This document shows, piece after piece, positions 41,731 to 52,464 of a stretch of DNA of 64,000 nucleotides. Each line of letters opens with the position of its first letter. Within the stretch, counting starts at the first letter, position 1. The translations under genes and the position numbers were made by a program. The notes below the pieces were generated by a model. It worked only from the letters and a program-made list of their open reading frames with translations, had not been told where the DNA came from and did no database searches. The stretch comes from Aurifilum marmelostoma (Eukaryota > Ascomycota > Sordariomycetes > Diaporthales > Cryphonectriaceae), in NCBI GenBank assembly GCA_027559495.1, contig JAMXSV010000015.1, positions 744,001-808,000 on the forward strand. The letters run 5' to 3'.

Positions 41731-43893
41731 TCAGTACCCATTGGCCGTCACAGCGTTGACGGCCAGGATCTCCAGCCGCCCGGCATATAGCTTCATGAGG
41801 TGACACACCGGGTCCCCCCAGATCTGCGTCCGCAGCTGTTCGTCCGTAGTCACCTGCGCCACAACCCCCTCGTTGAGCCTCTCCTCGACCGTCTTCTTCC
41901 CCTTCAGCCTCGCCCCTGGGTCTCCGGACCGGAGCACCACAATGCGCCCTGCGCTGCTGAGGGTGCAAGGTGGGACTTTCCATACCGGCCCTTTGTTGTA
42001 TGACGGCACGTCTGATCCTTTACTGTCATCGTTACTGCTGCTGCCCTTTTTGTTGTTGTTGTTGATGCTGCTGTGATTGTTGGTCTTGGCAATCTTGCTC
42101 GTCCTGCCAGATCTGCCTGATTTGGTGGACACCACCGAGTTTCTGGACTTGGCCTTCTTGGTGTCATGCTCAGGCCCAGCTGGGAGCACCAGCGCCGACG
42201 CAGACCGCGACTTGTTCTCGGCAGCCATAGCTGCCAGAGTCCTGGCTGCCAGCGCCGGGGCGGGAGTGGCGAAGAGCTCGAGCAGGCTGCGCACGTAGGC
42301 CTTGTCTGCGCGCGCGACTGGATCTCCCTCGTTGACGAAGCTGAGGAACAGGCTCTTGCGATATTCGGGTGCCGTGGGCCTCTGCAGGGGCAGCAGCGAC
42401 ACGGGCGGTGTGCCAAAGGTGACGCAGTGCACGCGTTTGAAGCCCGATGTGAGCACGCTCAGCTCGGACCGGGCGGCAGGGGTGGTCGAGTGCATGTGTG
42501 CATACAGCAACGCCGCGACCGCACCGCCGGCCGAGTGGCCCGTGATGAGGAGGCTACTGGATCGTCGAGTTGGGTTCTCCTGGAGGAGTTGACGGAGGCG
42601 GGCAGCCACGGGGGCAATCATGCGCCTAGCCACGGAGAGGAAGCCTGCGTGGCAGTAGTTTCCGCAGTCGTCCTGTGGAGAAGATAGTTGTGTCAGTAAC
42701 TCATGAATCCGGTAAGAACAATCTTCTCCCTCTCCCCCTATCTGAACAAGGCTTTCCAAACAACAGAGACTCACCAGGAAGCCTTCTGGCGGCACAGGTT
42801 CCGTCTTTAGATTCACCGTCCAGTCCCCAAACGATGCCGTGCCCCTGATTGCAAAGACGATGGTGTTCATGTCATCCATGGGCACCGACTTGATGCACAT
42901 GGCCTTCGTGCCGGTGCGCGAGTCCGACTCTACGTGGACGTCCTTCTCCTTACCGCGCGGCTTCTCGTAGACCCGTTCCGAGTATCGTGCGGCTAGGCAG
43001 ACCAGTGGCCACGTTGGAATGTATAGCTTGAGAGGTGGGAGGTCCATCGGCAGCCGTGCATTGGCATACAGCTCAACCTTGGCGAAGTAGTTTCCGGAGA
43101 CCACCTTGGCTGCCACCGCGGTGGTCTGGCCCTTGGGATGGTCATGCTCCCTCTTGGCCTGCTGGTCTTTCTTTGGCTTACCGGTAAGGCTCCCTCGCTG
43201 TCCGGCGGCGCTGGCAGCGCCAGTGGATGATGCTGTTGTTGCTGCTGGGTTGGAACCCGGCTGGTATGTGAAGAGGTCCTTCTCATTCCCGGCGTACCTA
43301 TCCCGGTCGATGAGTGTCATGAGGTTGTTGAATCGATCACCCATGCGATCCGCCGCTGCGCACCCAGGGCCCAACATCCTCATACCCTGTCCAGCGCCCT
43401 CGTCCAGAAGGGCGGGGAGCACACCAGGCATGACCTGGTTCGTAAGGTTGACGGCAGACCCGACGACCAGCTTCGTCAGGGCACAACTATTGCTGCTTCC
43501 CGCGGCCCCGATCTGGGCAGGAATCTCCAGGGACGGCGTCGCCTGCGGGTTTTGTACCAGGTAGTAGTGCTGATTCACCACAATGGGCGCCGCCTGCTGC
43601 TGGGCCGGTTGCTGTGGGTATGCCGGAGGAGGTGACCCGGCAGTCCATCCCGGAGGCGGCGGCAGATATCCGGCGGGCTGGAAGCTGGGGCGGCGGCGTG
43701 GAACATCCTGACGGGTCACGCCCGAAGTTTGAGGGGCGTGATATTGCGGTGGCGGCACCGGTACGCGATGCCTTGGTTGATTCGCCGGCGGCAGAGAGCT
43801 TGGTGTCGGCCTCGAGTCCTTGACTGGGACTGGAGGCGGTCCGTCCGGTGGTAGAGGCAGGTCCTTCGATTTTCTCCGTTTGAACAACTTCAT
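41731..43893 (-). CDS. Class 3 lipase-domain protein with disordered N- and C-terminal regions
   Basis: Two exons, 43893-42775 and 42672-41731 (686 aa). The longer open frame upstream starts without ATG, so the start is set at 43893 (MKLFKRRKSKD). The first ~150 residues are Pro/Gln-rich with PPPPGW and PPPAYPQQ. The lipase core has FAIRGTASFGDW (oxyanion region), CHAGFLSVARRM, the elbow GHSAGG with the nucleophile Ser, and VTFGTPPVS with a following NEGDPV Asp. The catalytic His is probably in the C-terminal part. A Lys/Ser/Asn-rich insert separates the core from the last ~80 residues (ending CHLMKLYAGRLEI). The 102-nt intron (42774-42673, branch ACTGAC) has no in-frame stop. Such proteins hydrolyse acylglycerols or phospholipids; there is no signal peptide, so action is intracellular. 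Confidence 0.88.
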   Translation of the reverse strand: MKLFKRRKSKDLPLPPDGPPPVPVKDSRPTPSSLPPANQPRHRVPVPPPQYHAPQTSGVTRQDVPRRRPSFQPAGYLPPPPGWTAGSPPPAYPQQPAQQQAAPIVVNQHYYLVQNPQATPSLEIPAQIGAAGSSNSCALTKLVVGSAVNLTNQVMPGVLPALLDEGAGQGMRMLGPGCAAADRMGDRFNNLMTLIDRDRYAGNEKDLFTYQPGSNPAATTASSTGAASAAGQRGSLTGKPKKDQQAKREHDHPKGQTTAVAAKVVSGNYFAKVELYANARLPMDLPPLKLYIPTWPLVCLAARYSERVYEKPRGKEKDVHVESDSRTGTKAMCIKSVPMDDMNTIVFAIRGTASFGDWTVNLKTEPVPPEGFLVSLCCLESLVQIGGEGEDCSYRIHELLTQLSSPQDDCGNYCHAGFLSVARRMIAPVAARLRQLLQENPTRRSSSLLITGHSAGGAVAALLYAHMHSTTPAARSELSVLTSGFKRVHCVTFGTPPVSLLPLQRPTAPEYRKSLFLSFVNEGDPVARADKAYVRSLLELFATPAPALAARTLAAMAAENKSRSASALVLPAGPEHDTKKAKSRNSVVSTKSGRSGRTSKIAKTNNHSSINNNNKKGSSSNDDSKGSDVPSYNKGPVWKVPPCTLSSAGRIVVLRSGDPGARLKGKKTVEERLNEGVVAQVTTDEQLRTQIWGDPVCHLMKLYAGRLEILAVNAVTANGY

Positions 43894-45474
43894 TTTGGAG
43901 GGACTTTTCTTCAGATGATGTGCAGACACCCACGGTCAGACCTCATCACATGACAGATGGTGGACGTCGGTCACAGCGTGGGGAAACTTTTCGTCCAAGA
44001 TACTTGAAATCAGCCAGCAGTTGTGTTATGATCTGGTGGCCAGCGAGGGCATCGCGCTGACTGATATTCAGTCTTCATTTAGGACGCAAATTCTTGAGTC
44101 CCAGAAAAGAGAAGTGGATAGAGAGACAGCGGAAGGGGAGGGAGAGAGAAAGACCAGGACCGGAGAAAAAAACCACAACCCTCGAAGCAGCTGTGGAACT
44201 ACTAGGAACTCGCTTGTCAGTAGGTACTGTACTATAGCAGTCGGTCAGGTTGATCGACAGGGAGGAACAAGACCTACCACGGGGACGAACGGGGCAGGAC
44301 AGGGCAGACTGCTGCAAACCACACAGTCTCTTAAATCACAACAGTAATGCCCAGCCACCCAGCTGCCACCCTACCGCGTCTATCAAGCGTTACTGCACAC
44401 ACGAACGCAGGTAGCCGCTTCATAACCAAAAACGGCTTGGCAGACTCATGCAGGACTGGTCGATAGCCCCTGTACGAGGTCTACGCCGGGCCCTGATTCG
44501 TCTCCACCACCCTGTACTGCCCCCAATCGGACACGCTCACGAGGGCCGGACTCGCAGGCGTGTCCCCTCCCTCACGAGCGATGGCAACGAACCACGCTTG
44601 TGAGATAAGTGTAGAGGCTGGTAGGCACATGCATCTGCGTGCATGCACCTTATGCAGTGACTCGTATCGCCCGAAAAGCGAATCTTATTGTTCGGGCAGC
44701 TCTGGCCCTCGTCCTGTTGCCGTGTCTGCCACATGTTTGGTGGGAATTCTCTCTAGGTTCGTGCGAGCTTGGTTGAGGATGTGCTTGTCTATAAGTAGAA
44801 TTAAGCCTATCGACGCCACCCATGTAGCTCGCGCACCCGTGCCGCTACCATTTCATGCAGGCAAAAACGAGTTGTACGGCCAGATGTTGTTTCGTGCGGG
44901 GGTGGCCGACACACTTGGTCTCGCGGACACTCCCGTCAAACGATGATGCTAGAAGCTTAGCTGCAGGATGCCGCCGAGTTAATATTACAGTAGTATTTGC
45001 TTTCCAATTACTGCAGCCAAACCAATCGAGAAATCGCTCGGGTTGCGAGTACATCTTAGTGACCTTGGGCTTGGTCGTTTTTTTCCCCCTCTTCTTGGGA
45101 AGAAAAGGGGGGGGGGGGTAAGGACGCCTTATTCGGGGTATTGGTGCCCAACTTTGGCCTGGGTGTGTGGGAAATAGTCACCTGTCCCGCGCGATGAATG
45201 CGGAGAGAGGAGCAGCGATCAGAACAAAGACGATCTTTCGAAGTGTTGATGGATCTCGAAATAATGACAAGAACCTAGCTATACTGCATCAGTGTAATCA
45301 GCACCCTCGTATGCAGCTTTGCCATCATGCCCCCGGTTCCGAGGCAAAGTAGCACGTTGCAGCCGGCTGTATACTCGGAGCCCACATTCGAAATTGTACA
45401 ATACCGCAGACGATAAGGCAACACGTCGACAACGATGCCCGCAGAACACCCTTCGCCAAGTCTGCCAGATATCT
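43894..45474. other. Intergenic, 1.6 kb, no gene seen
   Basis: Lipase promoter region and sequence downstream of the MYND gene. Contains a G12 tract at 45107-45118. Open frames on both strands look non-coding. Confidence 0.45.
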
Positions 45475-46283
45475 CTACCAGCCATTAGGATCCTCGACAA
45501 ACTCATCATCAGCCAGTTGATGGCCCCTCCCTCCAATGAGCAGTTCGACGACACGTCGCAGATCTGTGGGTGTCATATCCTCGGTCTCTTCTACCGTGAC
45601 GAATTGGAACTCGGTCCTGCCGAACTTGATCGTCATGTCGTCCCTCGTCAGACCATAATCCCAGAGCCGTTCGACTTCTAGGGTGCCTCTGTGGTCGGGC
45701 GATAACTGTTGTCCTGTTAGGGCTGCGAGGTGTTGCAAGCAGAGGTTGGTAGGGTGTGTCTTGTGATGAACCTGCCACCAAAAAAAGTACTCTGGGTAAG
45801 TCAACCGTTGAGGCACGACGTCTATAAGCCTGTATCGGAAGTCGCTGTGCCTCAGCAGCGTCACAGCAACATCACCGCTCGTCCTTTCTCCGTATTTGAG
45901 TCTGAGCGCGGTGTCGGTCCAGAAGAGCTCTGGCTGTTCGGAGTTGACAGGGAACCGTATCGCGACCCTTTGGCCGGGGGCGCTGCGCGTCTCGAGGAAG
46001 TCCTGATAGATGCCGCAGAAGATATCGTGAAACCCCATGTCGCGCCTCTAGCAGTCGACGCTACACCAACAGTGCTCTTGGCAGCTCGGACATCGAATGG
46101 AAATGCCCAGCGCTCTCGTACAATTGGCACAAATTCGTCGCTCCTCGTGTGTGAATGTATTGCCTCTGGGACGAATCTAGTCAGACGGAAGCAGGGACAA
46201 GTAACGCAGCGGGACGAGTACCTCTGGACAACGGCGTGCACCTCCAGAGCGATGTGCTCAGCAACGGTATTGTTTGTCTGCAT
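45475..46283 (-). CDS. MYND zinc-finger protein gene with an in-frame TAG inside the finger
   Basis: Exon 1 is 46283-46222 and exon 2 is 46165-45475, with a 56-nt intron between (GTACTC..CCCAG, branch TCTGAC). Translation gives a 250-codon frame broken only by TAG at 46050-46048 (codon 60). The finger residues are Cys33, 36, 46, 49, 55, 59, His67 and Cys71. This is exactly the MYND spacing C-x2-C-x9-C-x2-C-x5-C-x3-C-x7-H-x3-C, and the TAG is the first of the seven residues between Cys59 and His67, where Gln is common in the family. The 187-residue frame after it is clean and protein-like (RLTYPEYFFWWQVHHKTHP). Options are a recent nonsense mutation, a sequence error, stop recoding, A-to-I editing to UGG, or re-initiation at the Met just downstream (46038). 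MYND fingers bind Pro-rich partner peptides. Confidence 0.7.
46039..46059 (-). other. Hairpin that places the in-frame UAG in its loop
   Basis: In the transcript, GUCG (46059-46056) pairs with CGAC (46042-46039), then a 2-nt bulge, then UGC (46053-46051) pairs with GCG (46045-46043, one G-U). This leaves a five-base loop UAGAG (46050-46046) that holds the stop codon. The fold was drawn by hand and has no energy value. Confidence 0.4.
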
Positions 46284-47260
46284 CTTGGGCTCGGCACGCC
46301 CAGGCTCGACAAATCTTTCGCAAAGGACGGCTGACAACCAGTAGGTTACTATTTTGGAAGCCAGGAGCTAATAGTGAGCTGATGCAAGGTAAGGTGAAGA
46401 ACTGACCAATACGAACAATAAGACGAGTTGTTGACGATGATATTATCGGCGAGAGAGTGTGTTACTTTACAAGAAGAATGTTGCAGGCAAGGTCATTCAA
46501 GTGCTTAAAGTGCCCAAATACCCATCCCACTACTTTTGACAGGTTGGGAAGGCGCAAGGCACAGGAACGAGGAATTTCGAAAAGGCAGGTTACCAGGACC
46601 ATTTCAGATTGAAGAGGCAGCACACTATCTGACGAGAAAAGAGACACCTGCGTTATTCTTTTCATGATGGTCACAGCCAGCACCATCTACGGCCATGATA
46701 CTTGATCATATCACGATCCAGTGCCATTTCTGACATCATTCATAGTAATTCAATCTACTGAGGAGCATAACAATCATCATAGCACTCGAGGCTGTGCTCT
46801 CAAGGGCGTGCGTTCTTGTTGATATGAAAACTGGAGCGTTGAAGCTGTAAAGAAGATGAAGGAATGTCGTCTAACGCTCAAGTGTTGGGGGCAAGAGACG
46901 CGCTGGGGCCATCCATGTCATGCAGACGAAAACCCCCTGGAGGGCCCTGAGAGACCCTGCACTCCATGCTGTGTACACGCTAATCCACAGGGGGACCAAC
47001 CCTGGAACAGTGCTGCCAATTGGACTACTTCCAGATCCGTGGCCCGAGCTTCAGAAACGTGGATCGCATAGGACCGGAACAGGCCATGACAGGATAGGAG
47101 CTCGTTAATTCATGCGTGTCTGTTTGCCCTCTGCCGCTGTCGTGTCGTTGTACCGGCCAGAGATGATCACCACGTCCACAAACACAACGTCGTCCACCGT
47201 GACACTGTCGTGATTCTTGAACCGGCCCTCACATCGTATCGACATGCCTCTACAAACGCC
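46284..47260. other. Intergenic, divergent promoters of the MYND gene and FHIP
   Basis: About 1 kb between the two start codons. The MYND frame stays open upstream to about 46366 without an ATG, so a longer first exon cannot be excluded. No gene seen otherwise. Confidence 0.45.
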
Positions 47261-50200
47261 ATGGACTTCGTAGGCTGAACCCCCCCCCCCCCTTCCCACC
47301 ACCCCGGACCTCGCGGCCTTCAGGGATCCTCAGCACCTCAAGACTAATTGAAATGCATCGCAGTGGTCGAGACTGATTGCGAACACCCCCTTGGCCGAGA
47401 ACTCGCGACGAGATGCTGCAAGAGACCCGGTGAGGCGCCTGCGTCGATTCGAGAAGGAATATGGCCATCTGCTGGTAAATACTTTCCCCCTCCGGTGGAC
47501 ACTGACTGACTGGACCTTTTACTGACTGGGTTCTCACCCTCTCCAAGCATGCATGGCGCGCCTCTTCCAACCTCGCCAAAGATGACGAGGCTGCAGAAGA
47601 GGTCGAGGAGTCACTACAGGAGTTGACCCATATCCTCAGCGACGAGACACGCCGGCCCCTCCCGCACCCTTGCATCGCCTTCTCGGCCACCAAACAGCTC
47701 TACCTGCCCATTGCCAAGATAGCCACGACGTCGTACAACGAATGGATCATAAAGGAGGCAGTCTTGTTCTTCGCAACACTTGTGGAGAGTGAAGAGGAGG
47801 CCTTTGTCGAGAGCGAGGCGTTCGCCAGCTCCCTGACAAACCTTCTTGTTAGGATCACGGGTGCCAATAGTATACGCCTTGGTTCGGACACGGAGGCGCG
47901 TGTGGTCGAGCTGGCCTTCAATATCACCACCAAGATCCGCCTGGAGCCAAACATCCTGCCAGCATGGTTCAAGTCACACGGCTCGGGGCAGCAGGACGAC
48001 GGCCGCGGCCGGGACGACCGTGACAAGTTCGAGGGCAGGACCAAGAAGCAGGACTTCCCCCTTTTCTACCTCCTTGTCGACTATATCCACCATGAGGGCA
48101 AGGTTGGCGACTTCGCGAGGACTGGCCTGCTCTATATCATCGAGGCGGCTTCCAACTCGGTGGAGCTCGAGCAGTGGATCGTGGAGAGTGACCTCTCGAC
48201 ACTCATGGCTACTGGTCTCGGTGCGCTCTACAGCCAGCTGAGCGGCAAGCTGGTCATCGACTATCCGTCTCAGGACCTGCCGCCTATCCTGGCCTTCTCC
48301 GACTACCAGCCCCCCGTGCCCAACCTCGAAATTGTGCCATCAACGTCACCAGAATTCCAGGCTCATTTAGAGACGTTCCTGTCACACTTGGTCTTTTGGC
48401 AGGACGTATTGAACCACTGCAAGTCCATCGAAGTCAAGTCGACGCTGCTCGAGCATTTCCAAATCATCTTCCTGCAACAATTACTGTAAGCCGCCGCCGC
48501 CCAGGTCTCTGTTTTTATCTGCATGAAATGTGATACTCATTCGAACCATCCAGGTATCCTTCCCTGCTGGAGTCTTCGGATATCGATGGCGGCTCTTCGG
48601 TGGCCGTGTTGACCTATCTCCGCCAGATCCTCGAGTCATTGGATCATCCTGATATGATCAACCTCATCCTTCATTACCTGCTAGGCCTACCCGACGTGGT
48701 CACTGCCACTCCAGAGGCGACCTCCAACTCCGTCAGCAAAGCCAGGAAACGCAAGTCCATGGATCTGGCCACAATGATGGCCTCCAAGGCAGACGATGCT
48801 GCTGATCCTCTGCTCTTCACCCTCGTCGATTTGATTCTTGCTTGTCTTCGATCATCTAGCCACCAGACCATCCATGTGACCCTGCAGCTGGTGTCCGCAG
48901 TCCTCAAGAGACACCACCGGTATGCAGTGATGACGCTGGTCCGGACTGAAAATCTCTATGGAGAGGTCTCGCATCGGACTGCTGGTGCCCAGCAGCAGGA
49001 GCTTGAATTCCTGATGTCGCTCGCCAGCGGCATTGGTGGCCAGGACAACTTTGACGAGGTGTACGAGGCCATTCTCAAGGATACAACCGCCAGGATCGAG
49101 AGTCATCCATGCTCGTTGATGCTCACTGCGCCCAAGGTTTCCACGACCAACCACAGGTTTCCTACTGTCTCGGACTCTTTGCCAGGAGCTCCACGCGACG
49201 TCCGAGCCCACACGATACGTGCTGATGATCCGCTCCTCACTACCCTGCTCGACCACCTCGAACTGTTCTTCCTGAACCCGGTTGAAACAAACCTCGGCAT
49301 CACGGAGGCCATATTCGATCTAGCAATTTGTGGCTACATGAATATCGAAGGCTGGCTTCTGCGGGCACCCGACAAATACATATACGACAATGACGATTCT
49401 TATCATCCCCTGTCTCCCGAAGGTGACCGCGACGACCCTCTCGACTTGAATGCCGAGGACATCCTCTCCGACGATCCCAAGAAGCTCGATCAGATCAACA
49501 AGTGCCGGCGCAGACCTGTCTGGTCCCCTTCCGACCTTCCGCGACTGCTCAACATCCTCCAGCTTCTTTCCGACGAGGTGGCTATCTTCCGCGGGTCGAT
49601 ACCACGGTTCGGCGACCTGCTCCAGCAACGGCGTGAAGCCTTCCAGATTGCCGATGCTGGCCCTTTCCCGCCTGCGCCGAGACAGGCGCCCCCGCTTGGC
49701 ACCTCGGGACAGGGCACACCCGGGCCAGCACCATCTAGTATACATACCTCTAGAAGTGGCTCGCCTGTCAGGGCGGGCGGCTTTGAGGGTTTCGCACAGC
49801 GACTGCTCAAGGACTTGAACGACCTAGGCACGCCAAGCCGTGGTAACAGTCCACATGGTCGAAGCCTTGGCGTCCCTGGCGGGAGTGGAGGGTATGGCAT
49901 AGGCACACCATCGTCTCTCAACAAACCTCCGCCCGTGCCACCAAAAGATGTGCCGTACGACACCCCTTCCAAGGGCGGCGCGGGCATGACGAGACCGTTC
50001 TCTCCTGGGGGCGGTCAGAGGCTCGAAGAAGATCCCATCAAAGCAAGCCAGGCCGCCGCATTTCAAGCGATTGATCAGCAGATTCTGGCGAGAAAGGTGG
50101 GCATTTCGAACAAGAAGAAGGCGGAGACGGCTCCTCTCCAGCTTGGCGGAAACATCGAGGAGCCGTCACGGGACGAGGGAGACAACACCGTGGAGGATGA

Positions 50201-50477
50201 AGACACGCCACCACCGCCGCCTGCCAAGGACGACCCGCCTGCCTCAGCACAAATTGATGGGCAAGCCAGCAGCCTACCAGCAGGTGTTGGCGGAGACGGC
50301 ACGCAGACAACGGTCCTCAGCCCGGAGCGCCATGTTCGCAGGGTCCCGCCCGAGGAGAAGAAGGTCTCCGTCTCACATGTCCTCACCAACGTGATCATCC
50401 TACAGTCGTTTTTGTTCGAGTTGGCGGCTCTTGTTCAAGTCAGAGCTGGTCTCTTTGATGAAGTGCGCTATGTGTAG
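47261..50477 (+). CDS. FHIP family protein (FTS-Hook-interacting protein, RAI16-like)
   Basis: Four exons, 47261-47269, 47364-47474, 47548-48485 and 48554-50477 (993 aa). The first exon is only nine bases: MDF, joined to WSRLI. The N-terminal two thirds is an all-helical repeat domain (LPHPCIAFSATKQLYLPI; NEWIIKEAVLFFATLVESEEEAF; LVFWQDVLNHCKS; HPDMINLILHYLLGLPD; DDPLLTTLLDHLELFFLNPVETNLGITEAIFDLAICGYMNIEGWLL). This is the hallmark of FHIP. After about residue 650 comes a Pro/Gly/Ser-rich disordered region, and a short hydrophobic C-terminus (VIILQSFLFELAALVQVRAGLF). FHIP with Hook and FTS links dynein to early endosomes (FhipA in Aspergillus nidulans). The 9-nt exon and the C13-containing first intron make automatic annotation of the start difficult. 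Confidence 0.9.
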
Positions 50478-51077
50478 TAACATGTAGTGAAGACCTACCT
50501 ATATTGTCTTTTGTTCCTGCATCCAGTCTTTAAGCTGTCGGCGTCGGAAGAGTAATGAATACCCTTTCTAGCTGCCAGCTGCGCAACTCTGTCTTTTGCA
50601 CTGACACCTGCCCCTGTTTGGCTAGAATACAACAGGAGCAGGTGTGTGCATCTATCTATACCTTGGGCGAGCAGAGCATTTTGCAGGCGTCGGTGTTTCC
50701 TTGATTTCTTACCATGAAGTTGTCGTGGACTCTATCCTACCCGAACGAGTGGGCTTCATAGATTTGGTTGGGAAGCACTATAGAAATGTGAATGCGAATA
50801 GAGAGAGACCTTAAGTAGATCTGTGTTCAACAAGGAGTACTTGTATCTCATAGTGTAAATTTCTGTAGTGTGAATGGAGCTGCTGATAACAGGCTCCTCT
50901 TGACTCCTCTCTGTGCCCTTCCAACTGTTGAGCTTTTTGACAAACTTCGAACAAGCAACATTGTCTACCCACCCATCCTAGCCCCATCAACAATTTCCTG
51001 CCTTTGACCCCTTGGCCATCCTTACCGAATACGCATCCCCATCCCCGACTCCATCGATCCTACCAACTACCACCACA
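50478..51077. other. Intergenic, no gene seen
   Basis: FHIP 3' region and promoter of the small coiled-coil gene, same strand. The right 150 bp is C/T-rich. Confidence 0.5.
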
Positions 51078-51699
51078 ATGCCAGGTCCGAACGAGGACGC
51101 GTCCATTCCCTCTGTGTCGGAGAAGGACGACGCCAGAGGCGTGACTCGCCCTAGAGAGCTCCTCGCTCCCGACTGTCCCGTCACTGCCGAGATCTTTAGC
51201 AGTATGAACAAGTCGCTCAGAGAGCGTTCGAACAGACTTTCGGAGGAGAGAGAAAAGGACGAGGCAGAGCTGTTACGGTAAATACGCCCCCCCCCCCCCC
51301 CAACACTCCCTCTGTTAGCATTGGAAGCATGGATGGACGGATGTATGCTGACGCGTCTGGCTCGGCTCACTGATCGGTTCCCAGAATGCACGACATCGTC
51401 TTCCTGGAGACAGACCCCAGCGCCGACGACAAGACGCACAGGGAGCGGCTGATTACCATCTGCGAGATGAAGGTCGCTCTGGACCACCTCAGTGAGGCGG
51501 GCAGACGGCACAAGAGGGAGGCGGAGGCCATCATTCGCGAGACGGGAGAGCTGCGTAGGTGAGTATCCGACAGCGCGTTGTTTTCTTTGTTCTTGGATAA
51601 GATGCTGACTCTCGACCTTGACTTTCTTTTAGGCTGTTGAGGAGTGTGGCGGGCCTGGACATGTTGGCTCGGGACATGGAGGAGTTGGCCTTGTCTTAG
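51078..51699 (+). CDS. Small coiled-coil protein of unknown function
   Basis: Three exons, 51078-51277, 51385-51558 and 51633-51699 (146 aa). Joins are in phase at LLR-MHDIVF and LRR-LLRSV, with good donors (GTAAAT, GTGAGT). From residue 35 on the protein is almost entirely charged helix (AEIFSSMNKSLRERSNRLSEEREKDEAELLR; ERLITICEMKVALDHLSEAGRRHKREAEAIIRETGELRRLLRSV), suggesting a coiled-coil subunit of a larger complex. No signal peptide or membrane span. Size and layout are like small subunits of kinetochore, tethering or BLOC-type complexes, but I cannot name it. The first intron contains a C15 run. Confidence 0.75.
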
Positions 51700-52464
51700 G
51701 CCTTTTTGGAAACCCGATACGTGTGCAACCTGGCATGTGCGACAAGAAGAGGGCCGTGGTAGTCTCCTGGTGGCTGACGCTGCCAGGTTGGAAGGACGCT
51801 GCTGCTCTTTTCCAAGCAGTTTGTCTGTCAGGAGTACCGCATTGCCTAGTTATCATAGGCTTCGTCGTCTACTCGACTAGCCCCCCTCCTTCTTTCTGGA
51901 GAACCTGTGTCAGATGCGTTAGATTTTGTCTACAATCTGGTACAGAAATGAGTTAGTCAGCCTGGCTGTAGACCTGGTATAGAGCAAGACAGATCATAGA
52001 ATGAATCTCGAGGACTCCAGTCTCGCGTTCATATGCTCCGCGGTGGTACTGTGGGAAATGCGTCATATATTCTCGTGGCTTCGCCTGAAACAATCATGAA
52101 ATGTCCTGTTTGCAACAGTCTGTTGGTCCAGTACTGATATTCATATGATTTGTGTTTTGCAGAGGCCTCCAAACACACGCAACGTCTGATCAAATTGCGC
52201 TCATGGCCAAATGAATACGGTAGGGTGAGCGAGGAAGTGCTCAGGCGCTCTGATTCACCAACTCGCGCAGGCTTTGACGCAGAAAACTCCAGAAAACTCC
52301 GAATTTCTTCATTCTCAGTGTGCCTTTAATATATCGTTGCTGGTATATTGTATAAACATGGTGATCATCATAGATGATGCGACACACATGCTAAATCCGC
52401 CCCCCCCCCCCCCTTTCCTCCCCCAAGCCAAATCCTTGAGCTTGCCTTGATACAGTCTACAACC
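51700..52464. other. Convergent 3' spacer
   Basis: Between the coiled-coil gene and the second P450. A C14 run lies at 52400-52413. No gene. Confidence 0.5.

Noticed and set aside
40218..42774. Introns of the GST (105 nt) and lipase (102 nt) genes, and one at 2111-2182 (72 nt), are multiples of three without stops
   Set aside because: With about 30 introns in the window, about two or three such cases are expected by chance, so intron retention as a programmed protein variant is not supported.
44560..44946. A 128-aa plus-strand frame
   Set aside because: It carries no motif and lies in sequence that otherwise looks non-coding on both strands.
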